Positions 23,658 to 33,134 of a DNA stretch of 64,000 bases are shown here, one piece after another. Source of the stretch: Pedobacter sp. SYSU D00535 (lineage in GTDB: Bacteria > Bacteroidota > Bacteroidia > Sphingobacteriales > Sphingobacteriaceae); the NCBI RefSeq assembly GCF_017355855.1, contig NZ_JAFEWD010000004.1:248001-312000 (forward strand), given 5' to 3'. Positions within the stretch are counted from its first letter, which is position 1, and each line of letters begins with the position of its first letter. The notes beneath the pieces were generated by a model. It saw nothing but the letters and a program-made list of their open reading frames with translations, was not told the origin of the DNA and did no database searches. The translations under genes were made by a program, and so were the position numbers.

Positions 23658-26279
23658 TTACACCCCGGCTTCTTCTAACTTATCCTTGTTTAAAAACACA
23701 AACTTGTGGTCAAAAACATCGAGTAAAATGCGGCTTTCCTTGTCAACTTTACCAGCAAGAATCTCTTTCGACAATTCGTTCAAGATCCGTTTCTGAATCA
23801 CTCTTTTTAGCGGACGAGCTCCGAATTGAGGATCGTAGCCAAGTTGAGCTAGCCAGTCCAGTGCATCTTCTGAAGCCTCAATTTCAATTCCCATGTCAGC
23901 AAGTGTTTGCTGCACCTGCTTAAACTGAAGGCTTACAATATCCCGGAGCTCGTTGCGGTTCAACGGTGTAAACATGATCAGTTCGTCAATTCTGTTCAAA
24001 AACTCGGGGCGAATTGTTTGTTTCAAGAGTTCGAACAGCTGATTCTTCGTTCTGGCCACCACTTCCTCGCGATTGTCCTCGTCAAGGCCACTAAAGTTCT
24101 CTTGGATCAGGTGCGAACCGATGTTAGAGGTCATGATAATGATCGTATTTTTGAAGTTCACCACACGTCCTTTATTGTCGGTTAAACGACCATCGTCTAA
24201 CACTTGAAGCAAGATGTTAAACACATCCGGATGCGCCTTCTCAATCTCATCCAACAGAATCACACTATACGGTTTCCTCCGGACAGCCTCCGTTAATTGA
24301 CCGCCTTCATCATAACCAACATATCCCGGAGGCGCTCCAATCAGTCTGGATACGGCGTGACGTTCCTGGTACTCACTCATGTCAATGCGTACCATTGAGT
24401 GTTCGTCGTTAAACAGAAACTCTGCCAGCGCCTTCGCCAACTCCGTTTTACCCACACCAGTAGTTCCAAGAAAAATGAAAGAGCCGATAGGTTTACGCTT
24501 GTCGTGCAGACCCGCCCGAGAACGACGGATCGCATCAGAAATAGCTTCGATCGCTTCTTCCTGTCCCGCAACTCGCTTATGAAGTTCTTCTTCCAGGTGT
24601 AACAGCTTCTCGCGTTCACTTTGGATCATCTTAGTCACGGGAATACCAGTCCAGCGGGAAACAACGCCGGCAATATCTTCAGAAGTAACCTCTTCTTTAA
24701 GCATGCGGTTGCCGTCCGACTGCTTCTCCTGAAGCTCTTTTTTCAAACGCTCTACCTTATCCTGCGACTCTTTGATCTTTCCGTATCGTAACTCGGCAAC
24801 GCGACCGTAATCGCCGGCTCGTTCTGCCTGTTCAGCTTCAAGCTTGTAGTTTTCAATTTGCTCAACTTCGGTGTTGATCGCATCGACGAGGTCTTTTTCA
24901 GCCTGCCATGCAGCTCTCAAGGAGTCGCGATCCGCAGAAAGATTTGCTATTTCTGCAGAAAGCTCCGCCACTTTCTTTTCATCATTCTCGCGTTTGATCG
25001 CCTCGCGTTCAATTTCAAGCTGCATTATCTTCCGTTGCAGCTCATCTACTGCTTCCGGAACGGAGTCCATCTCCAGACGCAGTTTCGAAGCCGCCTCATC
25101 CATCAGGTCAATCGCCTTATCGGGCAAGAACCTATCAGAAATATAGCGCTGCGATAGCTCAACAGCAGCAATGATTGCCTCATCCTTAATCCTTACTTTG
25201 TGATGGGTCTCGTACCGCTCCTTTAATCCCCGAAGAATAGAGATCGCATCCTGGGTATCGGGCTCATCCACCATCACCTTCTGGAATCGGCGCTCTAAAG
25301 CTTTATCTTTTTCTAAGTATTTTTGGTACTCGTTCAGCGTAGTGGCGCCTATTGCACGCAACTCACCACGCGCCAAGGCGGGCTTCAGGATGTTTGCGGC
25401 ATCCATCGCGCCTTCACCTCCGCCACCAGCACCAACCAGTGTATGGATCTCATCAATAAACAAGATGATTTCACCGTCGCTTTGCGTAACCTCTTTTACA
25501 ACTGCTTTCAGCCGCTCCTCAAACTCACCCTTATATTTAGCACCTGCAATCAGGGCTCCCATATCCAGCGAGTATACTACTTTGCTCTTTAAATTTTCGG
25601 GAACGTCGCCTTTGATAATCCTGAACGCAATGCCCTCTGCAATGGCAGTTTTACCCACACCCGGCTCACCAATCAGGATCGGATTATTCTTGGTACGGCG
25701 CGACAGGATTTGGATAACTCTCCTGATCTCCTCGTCGCGGCCAATGACCGGGTCAAGTTTTCCGGACTCGGCGAACTCATTCAGATTGCGGGCATACTTA
25801 TTCAAGGCATTGTAAGTCGCTTCAGCGTTCTGATCCGTCACCTTGTTATCGCCTCGTAATTCAGTAATTGCTTTTTTAAGGTCTTTCTCGGTAACTCCGG
25901 CATCCTTCAACATACCACTGGTTTTGTCGCCGGCATTCAAGATCCCCAGCAGGATGTGCTCTACTGAAACAAACTCATCTTTAAACTCCTTCAAATATCC
26001 CTGAGCTTTCACCAGCGCAGCATTTGCAGAAGAGGATAGATAGATATTGCTACCGCTAACTTTCGGATAGCTTTGTATTTCCGCGTCTAACACCGTATTC
26101 AAACGGTTGACGTTTACGTTCAATTTCTTCAATAGGTAGTTGACTACATTTTCATCAACCAAGAGCAACCCCTTCAACAAATGCGCGTTCTCTATAGCCT
26201 GTTGCTGATTCCCAACCGCTATATCCGAAGCCTTCTGGATGGCTTCCTGTGCTTTGATTGTAAAATTATTCAAGTTCAT
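23658..26279 (-). CDS. clpB: ATP-dependent disaggregase ClpB
   Basis: 873-aa AAA+ chaperone that, with DnaK, rescues aggregated proteins. Domains in order: Clp N domain (residues 1-145), AAA-1 with Walker A GEPGVGKT and Walker B ILFIDEIH (about 165-400), a long coiled-coil middle domain (about 405-535) that separates ClpB from ClpA/ClpC, then AAA-2 with GTTGVGKT and the D2-small C-terminal domain. Starts with [14 protein letters not shown], typical of the family. Single gene with terminator. I see no CIRCE element and no clear TAnnTTTG box upstream. Confidence 0.97.
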   Translation of the reverse strand: MNLNNFTIKAQEAIQKASDIAVGNQQQAIENAHLLKGLLLVDENVVNYLLKKLNVNVNRLNTVLDAEIQSYPKVSGSNIYLSSSANAALVKAQGYLKEFKDEFVSVEHILLGILNAGDKTSGMLKDAGVTEKDLKKAITELRGDNKVTDQNAEATYNALNKYARNLNEFAESGKLDPVIGRDEEIRRVIQILSRRTKNNPILIGEPGVGKTAIAEGIAFRIIKGDVPENLKSKVVYSLDMGALIAGAKYKGEFEERLKAVVKEVTQSDGEIILFIDEIHTLVGAGGGGEGAMDAANILKPALARGELRAIGATTLNEYQKYLEKDKALERRFQKVMVDEPDTQDAISILRGLKERYETHHKVRIKDEAIIAAVELSQRYISDRFLPDKAIDLMDEAASKLRLEMDSVPEAVDELQRKIMQLEIEREAIKRENDEKKVAELSAEIANLSADRDSLRAAWQAEKDLVDAINTEVEQIENYKLEAEQAERAGDYGRVAELRYGKIKESQDKVERLKKELQEKQSDGNRMLKEEVTSEDIAGVVSRWTGIPVTKMIQSEREKLLHLEEELHKRVAGQEEAIEAISDAIRRSRAGLHDKRKPIGSFIFLGTTGVGKTELAKALAEFLFNDEHSMVRIDMSEYQERHAVSRLIGAPPGYVGYDEGGQLTEAVRRKPYSVILLDEIEKAHPDVFNILLQVLDDGRLTDNKGRVVNFKNTIIIMTSNIGSHLIQENFSGLDEDNREEVVARTKNQLFELLKQTIRPEFLNRIDELIMFTPLNRNELRDIVSLQFKQVQQTLADMGIEIEASEDALDWLAQLGYDPQFGARPLKRVIQKRILNELSKEILAGKVDKESRILLDVFDHKFVFLNKDKLEEAGV

Positions 26280-26574
26280 AACGCTGTTTGTTGAACAAAT
26301 CTTTTGCCACTCAGCATCAGGGCGTTCAATAAGAAAAAATGGCGTTTGAATTTAAAAAGGGGTGACGAAAAGTCGGTGCTAAATAGATACTTCCGGAAAA
26401 AATGGCTTGAAAAGGGATTTGAAAACGGCCGCCCCTGCTTTCTTCAGCTACGGTCCCGCTTTCCCTCCAAGTCCTCATCCCAAACTCAGAAGTCCACGCT
26501 TCATTGCGGGCTTTCCGTCCAATCGGGTTTAGATAAGAAGTGGAGCTGCTTCCTACAGCGTTCGCGAAGGGGCG
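26280..26574. other. Gap upstream of clpB; possible degenerate interspersed repeat
   Basis: No coding frame. The part from about 26425 to 26545 is GC-richer than its surroundings and holds TACGGTCCCGCTTTCC and, 50 nt on, GCGGGCTTTCCGTCCAATCGGG-like text. This resembles intergenic repeats seen in many Bacteroidota genomes, but no second copy is present in this window, so I cannot confirm it. Confidence 0.3.
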
Positions 26575-26991
26575 TTAATCAAAAATAATTACTTCTGGTC
26601 CTGATTTTTTTGCGATGTGACAAGTGCACTTGCCTCCTGTAATCACAAACTCAGCGGTTTTGGTTTGCTTTGTAAGCGGATGGCGAGCCGACACATCGAT
26701 GATATCACCTTCTGTCCGCAAAATGTTTTTATCTGCATCCGTTGCTATCGGGTAAAAATTATCGGGGAAACTGCTTTTATGCGCTACTGCAGAAGTTGGT
26801 TTTTCTGTCCTTCGAATAACCGCAGAGAAATCTTCTACTTGCACCAGGTCTCCTGATTGGTTTTTAAACTGCACTGTTACGGCAGCAAACTGCTGAGTAC
26901 ACATCATGTTCTCGCATTGCTCCTGAGTAATGACGTCATTGCAGGAAGTTAGGATGGTGGCTAATGCAAGGGTCAGGAAAGTCAATTTCAT
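26575..26991 (-). CDS. Small lipoprotein, function unknown
   Basis: 138 aa. Signal peptide MKLTFLTLALATILTSC with lipobox LTSC, then NDVITQEQCENMMCTQQFA. The mature part has further Cys pairs (C-x4-C near residue 27, C-T-C near 125) and a beta-rich core (VTVQFKNQSGDLVQVEDFSAVI). No family recognised. Possibly a small periplasmic beta-sandwich anchored in the membrane. Confidence 0.75.
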   Translation of the reverse strand: MKLTFLTLALATILTSCNDVITQEQCENMMCTQQFAAVTVQFKNQSGDLVQVEDFSAVIRRTEKPTSAVAHKSSFPDNFYPIATDADKNILRTEGDIIDVSARHPLTKQTKTAEFVITGGKCTCHIAKKSGPEVIIFD

Positions 26992-27048
26992 AAAACTAAT
27001 TTCTATTAGTTACGCAAATTTGCCTTTCACCGCTACAGTGCTGTAGGA

Positions 27049-27447
27049 TTACTGTAAAATCGACTTTAAGCTAGCTGTTTGCTGATTCGCAAGTTTTTGA
27101 AGAGGGCCGCTGGCCATCATCTTCATCATCATGTTTAGCTCAGCAGAAAAGGTAAGAATTGCTTCGGTGGTATTGTTACCCAGGTCAGCCACTACCCAAC
27201 GGATATCAACATTGAAAGGAACTTCCTGGTCAGGCGAAATGATGATCGTTGAATTCGGAACGCGGTTAGTAATGCGCAAGGCAAGGTTGGCCATACCCTG
27301 AACAGTGAAACTCGCGGTATCCTGTGTCGATGCCCAGTTACTCACCGTGTCAGGCATTAATCTTTGGTGGTTGTTAAAATCAGAGAGAAAGCTGTAAACT
27401 TCAGCAACAGGTTTATTGATTTCTACTTTGCTTTCAAATACTGTCAT
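27049..27447 (-). CDS. SRPBCC (START-like) family protein
   Basis: 132 aa. The fold is suggested by the opening FESKVEINKPVAEVYSFLSDFNNHQRLMPD, typical of polyketide cyclase/dehydrase-like SRPBCC domains (a strand, two short helices, then a curved sheet), and the closing long helix (ALNMMMKMMASGPLQKLANQQTASL-like). The family binds hydrophobic ligands in a deep cavity. The ligand is unknown. Lies 60 nt after pyrE on the same strand and could be co-transcribed. Confidence 0.8.
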   Translation of the reverse strand: MTVFESKVEINKPVAEVYSFLSDFNNHQRLMPDTVSNWASTQDTASFTVQGMANLALRITNRVPNSTIIISPDQEVPFNVDIRWVVADLGNNTTEAILTFSAELNMMMKMMASGPLQKLANQQTASLKSILQ

Positions 27448-27507
27448 GGTGAACGTTTTACCCTATAAGGTTTTTCGAGCTTTTAGGTTTTTTTAAACTG
27501 CAATTTG

Positions 27508-28167
27508 CTAGGTAAGGCTCTCGATCGAATTTCCCCACTCAGTCGGGTTGTCTCTCCATTTACGCAAAAGCTCAATATCCCCTTTGTTGATAAACTGGTG
27601 CTCAGACGCAAAGTTGATAAGTGCAGTATAATTGGATAGGGTTTCAAACCGGCATTTTGCAGCTTTGAAGTTTTCCGTTGCGCTGTCCAGTCCGTAGCTA
27701 AAGATGGCTACTAAGCCTGCAACGTCACAACCAGCATCGCGTAAAGCTTGTACTGCCTGCAGGCTGCTTTTTCCCGTAGAAATTAAGTCTTCAACCACTA
27801 CGACACGCTGACCTTCAAAAATTTCTCCTTCAATTAAACTGCCGGTTCCGTGTTCTTTCGGTTTTGATCTCACATAAGCGAACGGAAGGCCTAGTTCTTG
27901 CGCCACAAGCACCCCCTGAGGGATACCTGCAGTTGCTACACCAGCTATTAATCCTACAGATCCAAATTCTTCTTGAACAAGAGCAGATAATTTTTGTCTT
28001 ATATATGTTCTTATTGCGGGATGAGAAAGAGTTACCCGATTGTCGCAGTAAATAGGTGATTTAATTCCGGACGCCCAGGTAAACGGCTTGTTTGGTTGTA
28101 ATTTAATTGCTTTAATTTGTAACAAAAACTCTGCAACTTTCTGTTCAATCTCACTTTTGTTGATCAT
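27508..28167 (-). CDS. pyrE: Orotate phosphoribosyltransferase
   Basis: 219 aa; converts orotate and PRPP to orotidine 5'-phosphate in pyrimidine synthesis. Visible are FTWASGIKSPIYCDNR (substrate end), the catalytic loop region YVRSKPKEHGTG, and the PRPP-binding motif VVVVEDLISTGKSSL. Its ATG overlaps the ATG of the divergent NUDIX gene by two bases (CATG at 28165-28168). The promoter must therefore lie inside the NUDIX coding region, where TATATTTG occurs 4 nt before the pyrE ATG. Confidence 0.96.
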   Translation of the reverse strand: MINKSEIEQKVAEFLLQIKAIKLQPNKPFTWASGIKSPIYCDNRVTLSHPAIRTYIRQKLSALVQEEFGSVGLIAGVATAGIPQGVLVAQELGLPFAYVRSKPKEHGTGSLIEGEIFEGQRVVVVEDLISTGKSSLQAVQALRDAGCDVAGLVAIFSYGLDSATENFKAAKCRFETLSNYTALINFASEHQFINKGDIELLRKWRDNPTEWGNSIESLT

Positions 28168-28771
28168 GACACAAATATATAGGATTTATATTAACGATAC
28201 AGCTTTAATTGTCTCAGATTTTATGCCAGGAGGCATCGGTTCTTACCAACAAATTGATGCTCAGCAATTTGATTTTCGCGATTTTTATCAACAGGTGAAA
28301 GGCTCTATTCCTTCTGTTTATGTTCTTCTTTCTCAGGACCCTAAAAAGCTTTTTAGGAAAATCAGAAAGCCTTTTAATGTTATAAAAGCCGCCGGGGGCG
28401 TGGTAAAAAATGAAGAGAATCAGTATCTTTTTATTTACAGAAAAGGGAAGTGGGATTTGCCCAAAGGGAAACTTGATGAGGATGAAAAAACGAAGAAGGC
28501 AGCCGTTCGGGAAGTGGAAGAAGAGTGCGGTATAAAAGTGCTGGAAGCTGAAGATAAACTGTGCAGAACCTGGCATGTGTACGAGGAGAAAGGGGAGGTG
28601 GTGTTTAAGAAGACAACCTGGTACACCATGAAAGCCGAGAATCAGCCATTGACCCCCCAGTTAGAGGAAGGAATTACTGAAGCTCGCTGGTTTGCTCCTT
28701 CTGATTTTGAATATATTAAAAGAAATACCTATCCGCTGATCTGTGACGTAATCAGCCTGATTGAGGTTTAA
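28166..28771 (+). CDS. NUDIX hydrolase
   Basis: 201 aa. The NUDIX box is complete: G-x5-E-x7-R-E-x2-E-E-x-G within GKLDEDEKTKKAAVREVEEECGI (residues about 110-132), with preceding KWDLPKGK. An N-terminal extension of about 75 residues (MTQIYRIYINDTALIVSDF...) is of the type found in Bacteroidota. The family cleaves nucleoside diphosphates linked to another moiety; the substrate is unknown. The frame is open further upstream, but the ATG at 28166 gives a normal protein start. The terminator at 28773-28811 follows. Confidence 0.88.
   Translation: MTQIYRIYINDTALIVSDFMPGGIGSYQQIDAQQFDFRDFYQQVKGSIPSVYVLLSQDPKKLFRKIRKPFNVIKAAGGVVKNEENQYLFIYRKGKWDLPKGKLDEDEKTKKAAVREVEEECGIKVLEAEDKLCRTWHVYEEKGEVVFKKTTWYTMKAENQPLTPQLEEGITEARWFAPSDFEYIKRNTYPLICDVISLIEV
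28172..28179 (-). promoter_or_regulatory. pyrE promoter -7 box (TATATTTG) inside the NUDIX gene
   Basis: Four nt before the pyrE ATG, implying a leaderless mRNA; overlaps codons 3-5 of the divergent gene. Confidence 0.55.
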
Positions 28772-28772
28772 A

Positions 28773-28811
28773 AGAAAAGGGGCGAAATCTATTGGTATTT
28801 GCCCCTTTTTA
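28773..28811. terminator. Bidirectional terminator between NUDIX gene and coaD
   Basis: AAAAGGGGC...GCCCCTTTTT stem with an inner AAAT/ATTT pairing; A-run on one side and T-run on the other serve both strands. Confidence 0.8.
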
Positions 28812-28828
28812 ATAGTTAGCCTTCAGTT

Positions 28829-29293
28829 TTATGTCAGGTAGGGCAGGGCCTCTTTGGGAACAAATTGGCTTATGTCTCCCTTGTGTCTGAGGATGTCACG
28901 AACAATCGTAGAGCTGATAGAAGAATATCCCGGATTACTAAGAATAAAAATACTTTCGATACTTGGTTCAAGCGCGTGATTCATTTGTGCTATAGCTTTC
29001 TCATATTCGAAGTCAGACACGGTTCTAATTCCCCTGAGTAAATACTGAGCGCCGGTAGTTTTGCAGAATTCGATCGTTAAACCTTCATAAAAGGCTACTT
29101 CGATCTTCGGCTCCTTTGCAAATACCGACTTCAATATCTGCTCTCTCGTTTCGATTGCTAGCAATGGCTGCTTGTTGCTGTTGGTGCCAATTCCTATAAT
29201 AACTTTATCAAACAGGGATACAGACCGCTTCAAGATGTCTACATGAGCAATGGTAACAGGATCGAAAGAACCAGGAAATAGGGCAATTTTCAT
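28829..29293 (-). CDS. coaD: Phosphopantetheine adenylyltransferase
   Basis: 154 aa; transfers AMP from ATP to 4'-phosphopantetheine to give dephospho-CoA, the fourth step of CoA synthesis. The nucleotidyltransferase signature T/HxGH is present in variant form: FPGSFDPVTIAHVDIL (…IAH). Also visible are LLRGIRTVSDFEYE, typical of CoaD, and the C-terminal SSISSTIVRDI. Length is normal for the hexameric enzyme. Confidence 0.97.
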   Translation of the reverse strand: MKIALFPGSFDPVTIAHVDILKRSVSLFDKVIIGIGTNSNKQPLLAIETREQILKSVFAKEPKIEVAFYEGLTIEFCKTTGAQYLLRGIRTVSDFEYEKAIAQMNHALEPSIESIFILSNPGYSSISSTIVRDILRHKGDISQFVPKEALPYLT

Positions 29294-29380
29294 ATTGTAA
29301 AGGTAGGTGGTTCAAGGAAAATCCGGAAACAGCAAAAAGGGAGTGTGCAGATTGGATAATCAGCGGTCATCTTGCGCGAC

Positions 29381-29842
29381 TTACTCCTTCCTGTACTCCT
29401 GAATATAAACTGCTTTTGCAGCCACTTTTTCTTGATCGCCTTCTGTATATTCAGGGCTATCGTCTTCAATTTCCAGTGTCATGTTGGAGTCGGTAAGCGA
29501 TGTAATGCTAAACTTCTCGACGCCGAGCCCGGAACTGAGGGTGAGGTAGTCTTGGCTGTTCGTTTCACTTACAGCATATTGAACGGGAATAGAAACAAAG
29601 ATGGAGCCATCGGTCATTGAAACTTTCGCTGTCGATTTTCCGTCAAATTCAATATCCGCAAGTGCGTCATCAGATTCGGTGTATATCTTAACACCCTGAG
29701 TGTTGTAATAGTGGGTATAGGATGCCGTATTTTTCCACTTTCCTTTCAATTTAGCTGCGACTGAAAGATCTTCGTCATCCTTTTGGCATCCCGTCAGGCC
29801 AAAGCCAATCATCAGAAACAATAGTAGTACTTTTACCTTCAT
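29381..29842 (-). CDS. Lipoprotein, lipocalin-like, function unknown
   Basis: 153 aa. Lipobox LTGC ends the signal peptide (MKVKVLLLFLMIGFGLTGC), followed by QKDDEDLSVAAKLKGKWKN, the common opening of small Bacteroidota lipocalin-like lipoproteins, then a predominantly beta chain. No enzymatic motif. The next gene upstream, a secreted nuclease, is on the same strand 15 nt away, so the two may form an operon. Confidence 0.75.
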   Translation of the reverse strand: MKVKVLLLFLMIGFGLTGCQKDDEDLSVAAKLKGKWKNTASYTHYYNTQGVKIYTESDDALADIEFDGKSTAKVSMTDGSIFVSIPVQYAVSETNSQDYLTLSSGLGVEKFSITSLTDSNMTLEIEDDSPEYTEGDQEKVAAKAVYIQEYRKE

Positions 29843-29857
29843 CGGTTCGGTTTTGCC

Positions 29858-30376
29858 CTAAGGTAAATTATTTTTCTGAGATATCTTTCGCTTTCGAGCA
29901 TTATCCAGTTTCTTCTTGCGAAATTCCCAGGGCGCCACCGGTTGCTTAGCGCTCCACAATCCCTTTTTCTGCGATCGGGCCCACTGCTCAAGTTCCGCGT
30001 ATCTTCGGGATTTATCGTACTGTTTGTAGTGCCATGCCAGGCCTGCTTTCAAAAGCTCCTCGTTAAGACTTTTTCCATTCGGAAGCATTGCTATCCCAAT
30101 CAATCTTCCATATCGGTCGTAGTTCTTTTTTTCGACTTTAATCGACTTGCCGAAAATTAAATCCGAAGTAAACTGCCTGGCTTTAGTTCCAAAGTCCTGA
30201 CTTTTTTCCGGGGTATCGACACCGTGTAGTCGCACTTTTACTTGTTTTTTTTGGTCGGTCAAGATCGTAAAAGTGTCTCCATCAGCTATTTTAACTACTC
30301 TGCCATTTATTGATTCCTGACAGCTGGCTAAGACAGTGAAAAATAGAAGCAGGGTGGATGTCAGCACAAATTTCAT
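29858..30376 (-). CDS. Thermonuclease-family (SNase) lipoprotein
   Basis: 172 aa. Signal peptide with lipobox LASC, then a staphylococcal-nuclease domain. The key residues are recognisable: KIADGDTFTIL (Ca-binding Asp), VRLHGVDTPE (catalytic Arg and Asp), and DRYGRLIG (second Arg). It hydrolyses DNA or RNA phosphodiesters, probably in the periplasm or at the outer membrane. A TATTTTCG box (near TAnnTTTG) lies just before the ATG. Confidence 0.92.
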   Translation of the reverse strand: MKFVLTSTLLLFFTVLASCQESINGRVVKIADGDTFTILTDQKKQVKVRLHGVDTPEKSQDFGTKARQFTSDLIFGKSIKVEKKNYDRYGRLIGIAMLPNGKSLNEELLKAGLAWHYKQYDKSRRYAELEQWARSQKKGLWSAKQPVAPWEFRKKKLDNARKRKISQKNNLP

Positions 30377-30514
30377 CTGGCGAAAATAGGGCGCTGGCTC
30401 CGAATGAATGGAATAAATCTCTTTTTAAATCTGCCGCTGGGAAGGTACAGAAATAGTGGTTGTAAGATTAACAATTGAAGTAGACCCTGTATGTGTTTTT
30501 AGTAATTTAGCGGC

Positions 30515-31339
30515 ATGTTGCATAACGGACCGATCGGCGTTTTTGATTCAGGATATGGCGGATTAACCGTTTTTAAGGAGATTGTTAAAGAGTTGCCTCA
30601 ATACGACTATATCTACTTAGGCGATAATGCCCGTGTTCCTTACGGTACGCGGTCTTTTGAGACCGTATATCGTTACACCTGGGAATGTGTGCAGCGCTTG
30701 TTTGAGATGGGCTGCCGCCTGGTGATACTAGCCTGTAATACCGCTTCCGCAAAGGCCCTTCGCACCATTCAGCAGCAGAATTTGCCAGAGTTGTCCGATT
30801 TAAGGCGAGTGCTTGGGGTGATCAGGCCTACGGCCGAAGTTGTAGGTACTCTTACCCAGACGGGCGAGGTAGGCATTTTAGGGACGCAGGGAACTGTAGC
30901 CTCCGGATCGTACGTAATAGAGATAGCGAAGTTTTTTCCGGAAATAAAGGTTGTGCAGGAGGCCTGCCCCATGTGGGTTCCTCTGGTTGAAAACAACGAG
31001 TTCAATTCTGAAGGCGCTGATTACTTCATCAAAAAAAATCTCGACAACCTGTTCGCGAAATCGGCTAATGTGGATACCCTCGTGCTGGCTTGCACGCACT
31101 ATCCCTTGCTGGAGGAGAAAATCAGGAAGCAGGTACCGGCCAATGTAAACTTGGTTTCGCAGGGAGAGATCGTTGCCAGAAGCTTAAATGACTACTTGTT
31201 AAGGCATCCCGAAATCGCCGTTCTATGTTCCAGTAACGGCTCGAGACAGTTTTATACTACAGAATCTACGGGCAGCTTCGATAAGAAGGCAGAGATCTTC
31301 CTGGGGCATGCAGTTACATCTTCCCACCTCGAATTGTAG
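30515..31339 (+). CDS. murI: Glutamate racemase
   Basis: 274 aa; makes D-glutamate for peptidoglycan. Hallmarks: IGVFDSGYGGLTV (catalytic Asp and Ser), YLGDNARVPYG, ILACNTASA with the first catalytic Cys, and VLACTHYPLL with the second catalytic Cys-Thr-His. Cytoplasmic. Single gene between the divergent nuclease and convergent nhaA. Confidence 0.97.
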   Translation: MLHNGPIGVFDSGYGGLTVFKEIVKELPQYDYIYLGDNARVPYGTRSFETVYRYTWECVQRLFEMGCRLVILACNTASAKALRTIQQQNLPELSDLRRVLGVIRPTAEVVGTLTQTGEVGILGTQGTVASGSYVIEIAKFFPEIKVVQEACPMWVPLVENNEFNSEGADYFIKKNLDNLFAKSANVDTLVLACTHYPLLEEKIRKQVPANVNLVSQGEIVARSLNDYLLRHPEIAVLCSSNGSRQFYTTESTGSFDKKAEIFLGHAVTSSHLEL

Positions 31340-31363
31340 CTAGTCCAGACGATAGTTCCCTTA

Positions 31364-32578
31364 TTACTCATAGCCCAAGCTCTTGATTTCCTCTTTCGAG
31401 CGCAGTATTCTTTTTACACGTTTTCGGTATACAAAACTGAGAAAAGCATAGCCCAGACCGCCAGCCAAAATGGAGGCAATCAGAATGGAAAATTTTGCTT
31501 CCGACTGGTGCTCGAGGTTGTCAAAAGATAACATGGCAATGAATACAGACATGGTAAAGCCGATACCGGCCAGCATGCCTAATCCAATAATATGTTTCCA
31601 GGACGATCTGCTAGGTAAAGTACTCAGTCCTAGTTTTACTGCCAGGTAGGAAAACAGGCTAACGCCTAATGTTTTTCCGACGATTAATCCCAAAATAATT
31701 CCCATACCCATTCGGGAAGTGACTCCGTCCAGCATGGCAGCTTCGAATCTGATATTTGTATTTGCTAGTGCAAAAATAGGCATGATCAAATAGTTGACAG
31801 GGCCTGTTAAGCTATGTTCCAACTTTTCGAGCGGAGATTCAAGTTTTATAGGATTAGTAGGAATTGTAAACGCCAGAAGGACGCCAGCAATGGTGGCGTG
31901 AATCCCTGAATGATGAATGAAATACCAGAGAAAGATACCGGGAATGAGGTAAAAAACTATCTTTTTTACGCCCATCGCATTCATTGCTGCAAGCAGCGCC
32001 AGAATTCCTCCTGCGTAAAGCAACTGGGTAACATGTACTTCCTCTGTATAAAATAATGCGATTACCAGAATAGCGCCCAAATCGTCTACAATAGCCAGGG
32101 CAGCTAGAAATACTTTTAGTGAAGTAGGGACTCTTTTCCCAAGCATGGAAATTACCGCCAGGGCAAATGCAATGTCTGTAGTCATCGGAATTCCCCAGCC
32201 GCTTGCCGACGTAGTGCCAGAGTTGAACAGGGCATAAATTCCTGCGGGAAAAAGCATTCCTCCCGCCGCCGCAAAGATGGGAAGTACAGCTCTGGAGATA
32301 GAGGAAAGCTCTCCTTCAAGTATCTCGCGTTTGATTTCGAGGCCCACAAGGAGGAAAAATATCGCCATCAGCCCGTCGTTGATCCACATTTCCACGGAAT
32401 ATCTTAAATGCCATGGTTCATACCCAATAGGATAATTAAGTACGGAATGGAAGTTATCGTAAAAACCAATATTAGCTAAGGTTAGGGAAATAATTACCGC
32501 GAGCATCAGCAGCACGCCCCCGATTTGCCCGGATCGAAAGAAGTCCTTAAATGGTTTTAAATTGATAAATTTGGCCAT
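31364..32578 (-). CDS. nhaA: Na+/H+ antiporter NhaA
   Basis: 404 aa, about 12 membrane helices. It keeps the family opening FKDFFRSGQIGGVLLMLAVIISLTLAN, the WINDGLMAIFFLLVGLEIKRE helix pair, and the ion-binding centre PMTTDIAFALAVISML and LAIVDDLGAILVIALFY (the two transport Asp in VDDLGA). The electrogenic exchanger expels Na+ for H+ and acts in pH and sodium homeostasis. Single gene, convergent with murI. Confidence 0.96.
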   Translation of the reverse strand: MAKFINLKPFKDFFRSGQIGGVLLMLAVIISLTLANIGFYDNFHSVLNYPIGYEPWHLRYSVEMWINDGLMAIFFLLVGLEIKREILEGELSSISRAVLPIFAAAGGMLFPAGIYALFNSGTTSASGWGIPMTTDIAFALAVISMLGKRVPTSLKVFLAALAIVDDLGAILVIALFYTEEVHVTQLLYAGGILALLAAMNAMGVKKIVFYLIPGIFLWYFIHHSGIHATIAGVLLAFTIPTNPIKLESPLEKLEHSLTGPVNYLIMPIFALANTNIRFEAAMLDGVTSRMGMGIILGLIVGKTLGVSLFSYLAVKLGLSTLPSRSSWKHIIGLGMLAGIGFTMSVFIAMLSFDNLEHQSEAKFSILIASILAGGLGYAFLSFVYRKRVKRILRSKEEIKSLGYE

Positions 32579-32786
32579 ATCCGCGAAAATAGATATTTAT
32601 GAAAAGTTCAAAGATAAAATTCCGCTAAAAGCGGAGCTTTAACCTAAAGCGGGAGTAAAGCCATTTGTTTCCACTTTCTGCTTCTGTTAGTCTTTTAGAA
32701 GTAAAACGAGTGGTGCGATATTTGGGATAAGAAAAATGATTTTCGATAAAAAAAGAAAAAAGCTTTTTATGTCAAAGTATTAGTAT

Positions 32787-32794
32787 TATATTTG
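32787..32794 (+). promoter_or_regulatory. rpmE2 promoter -7 box (TATATTTG)
   Basis: Located 25 nt before the ATG; an AAAAAGGAG ribosome binding site lies at 32804-32812. Confidence 0.65.
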
Positions 32795-32819
32795 CGCCTC
32801 TCAAAAAGGAGTTTGAACC

Positions 32820-33068
32820 ATGAAGGCTGATTTACATCCAAAGAATTATAGATTGGTAGTTTTCAAAGACATGTCTAACGACTATTCTTTCGTTACCAAA
32901 TCTTGCATAGACACAAAAGAAACAATTCAGTGGGAAGACGGAAATGAATACCCATTAGTGAAGTTAGAGATTTCTCACATGTCTCACCCGTTTTATACAG
33001 GTAAGATGAAGTTAGTAGACACAGCAGGACGTATTGATAAGTTCCGTAGCCGCTACGCAAAGAAGTAA
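32820..33068 (+). CDS. rpmE2: Ribosomal protein bL31, type B
   Basis: 82 aa. Type B L31: starts [20 protein letters not shown] and ends [20 protein letters not shown], and lacks the CxxC Zn ribbon of type A (only one Cys). This Zn-independent paralogue is the only L31 visible here. Component of the large subunit at the central protuberance. Has its own promoter, a clear ribosome binding site and a terminator. Confidence 0.97.
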   Translation: MKADLHPKNYRLVVFKDMSNDYSFVTKSCIDTKETIQWEDGNEYPLVKLEISHMSHPFYTGKMKLVDTAGRIDKFRSRYAKK

Positions 33069-33090
33069 TTAACATCATTTAAAATATATA

Positions 33091-33125
33091 AAGTCCCGGT
33101 TAAATCAGCTGGGACTTTTTTTATT
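33091..33125 (+). terminator. Intrinsic terminator after rpmE2
   Basis: AAGTCCC...GGGACTT stem with loop, followed by seven T. The T-run overlaps the promoter of the next gene. Confidence 0.85.
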
Positions 33126-33129
33126 TTTG
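33122..33129 (+). promoter_or_regulatory. Promoter -7 box of the GlmU-like gene (TATTTTTG)
   Basis: Five nt before the ATG; leaderless if used. Overlaps the T-run of the rpmE2 terminator. Confidence 0.5.
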
Positions 33130-33134
33130 CCCCG

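Noticed and set aside
26304-26588. 94-aa ORF upstream of clpB
   Set aside because: Arg/Lys-rich with no domain; region looks like promoter DNA and a degenerate repeat.
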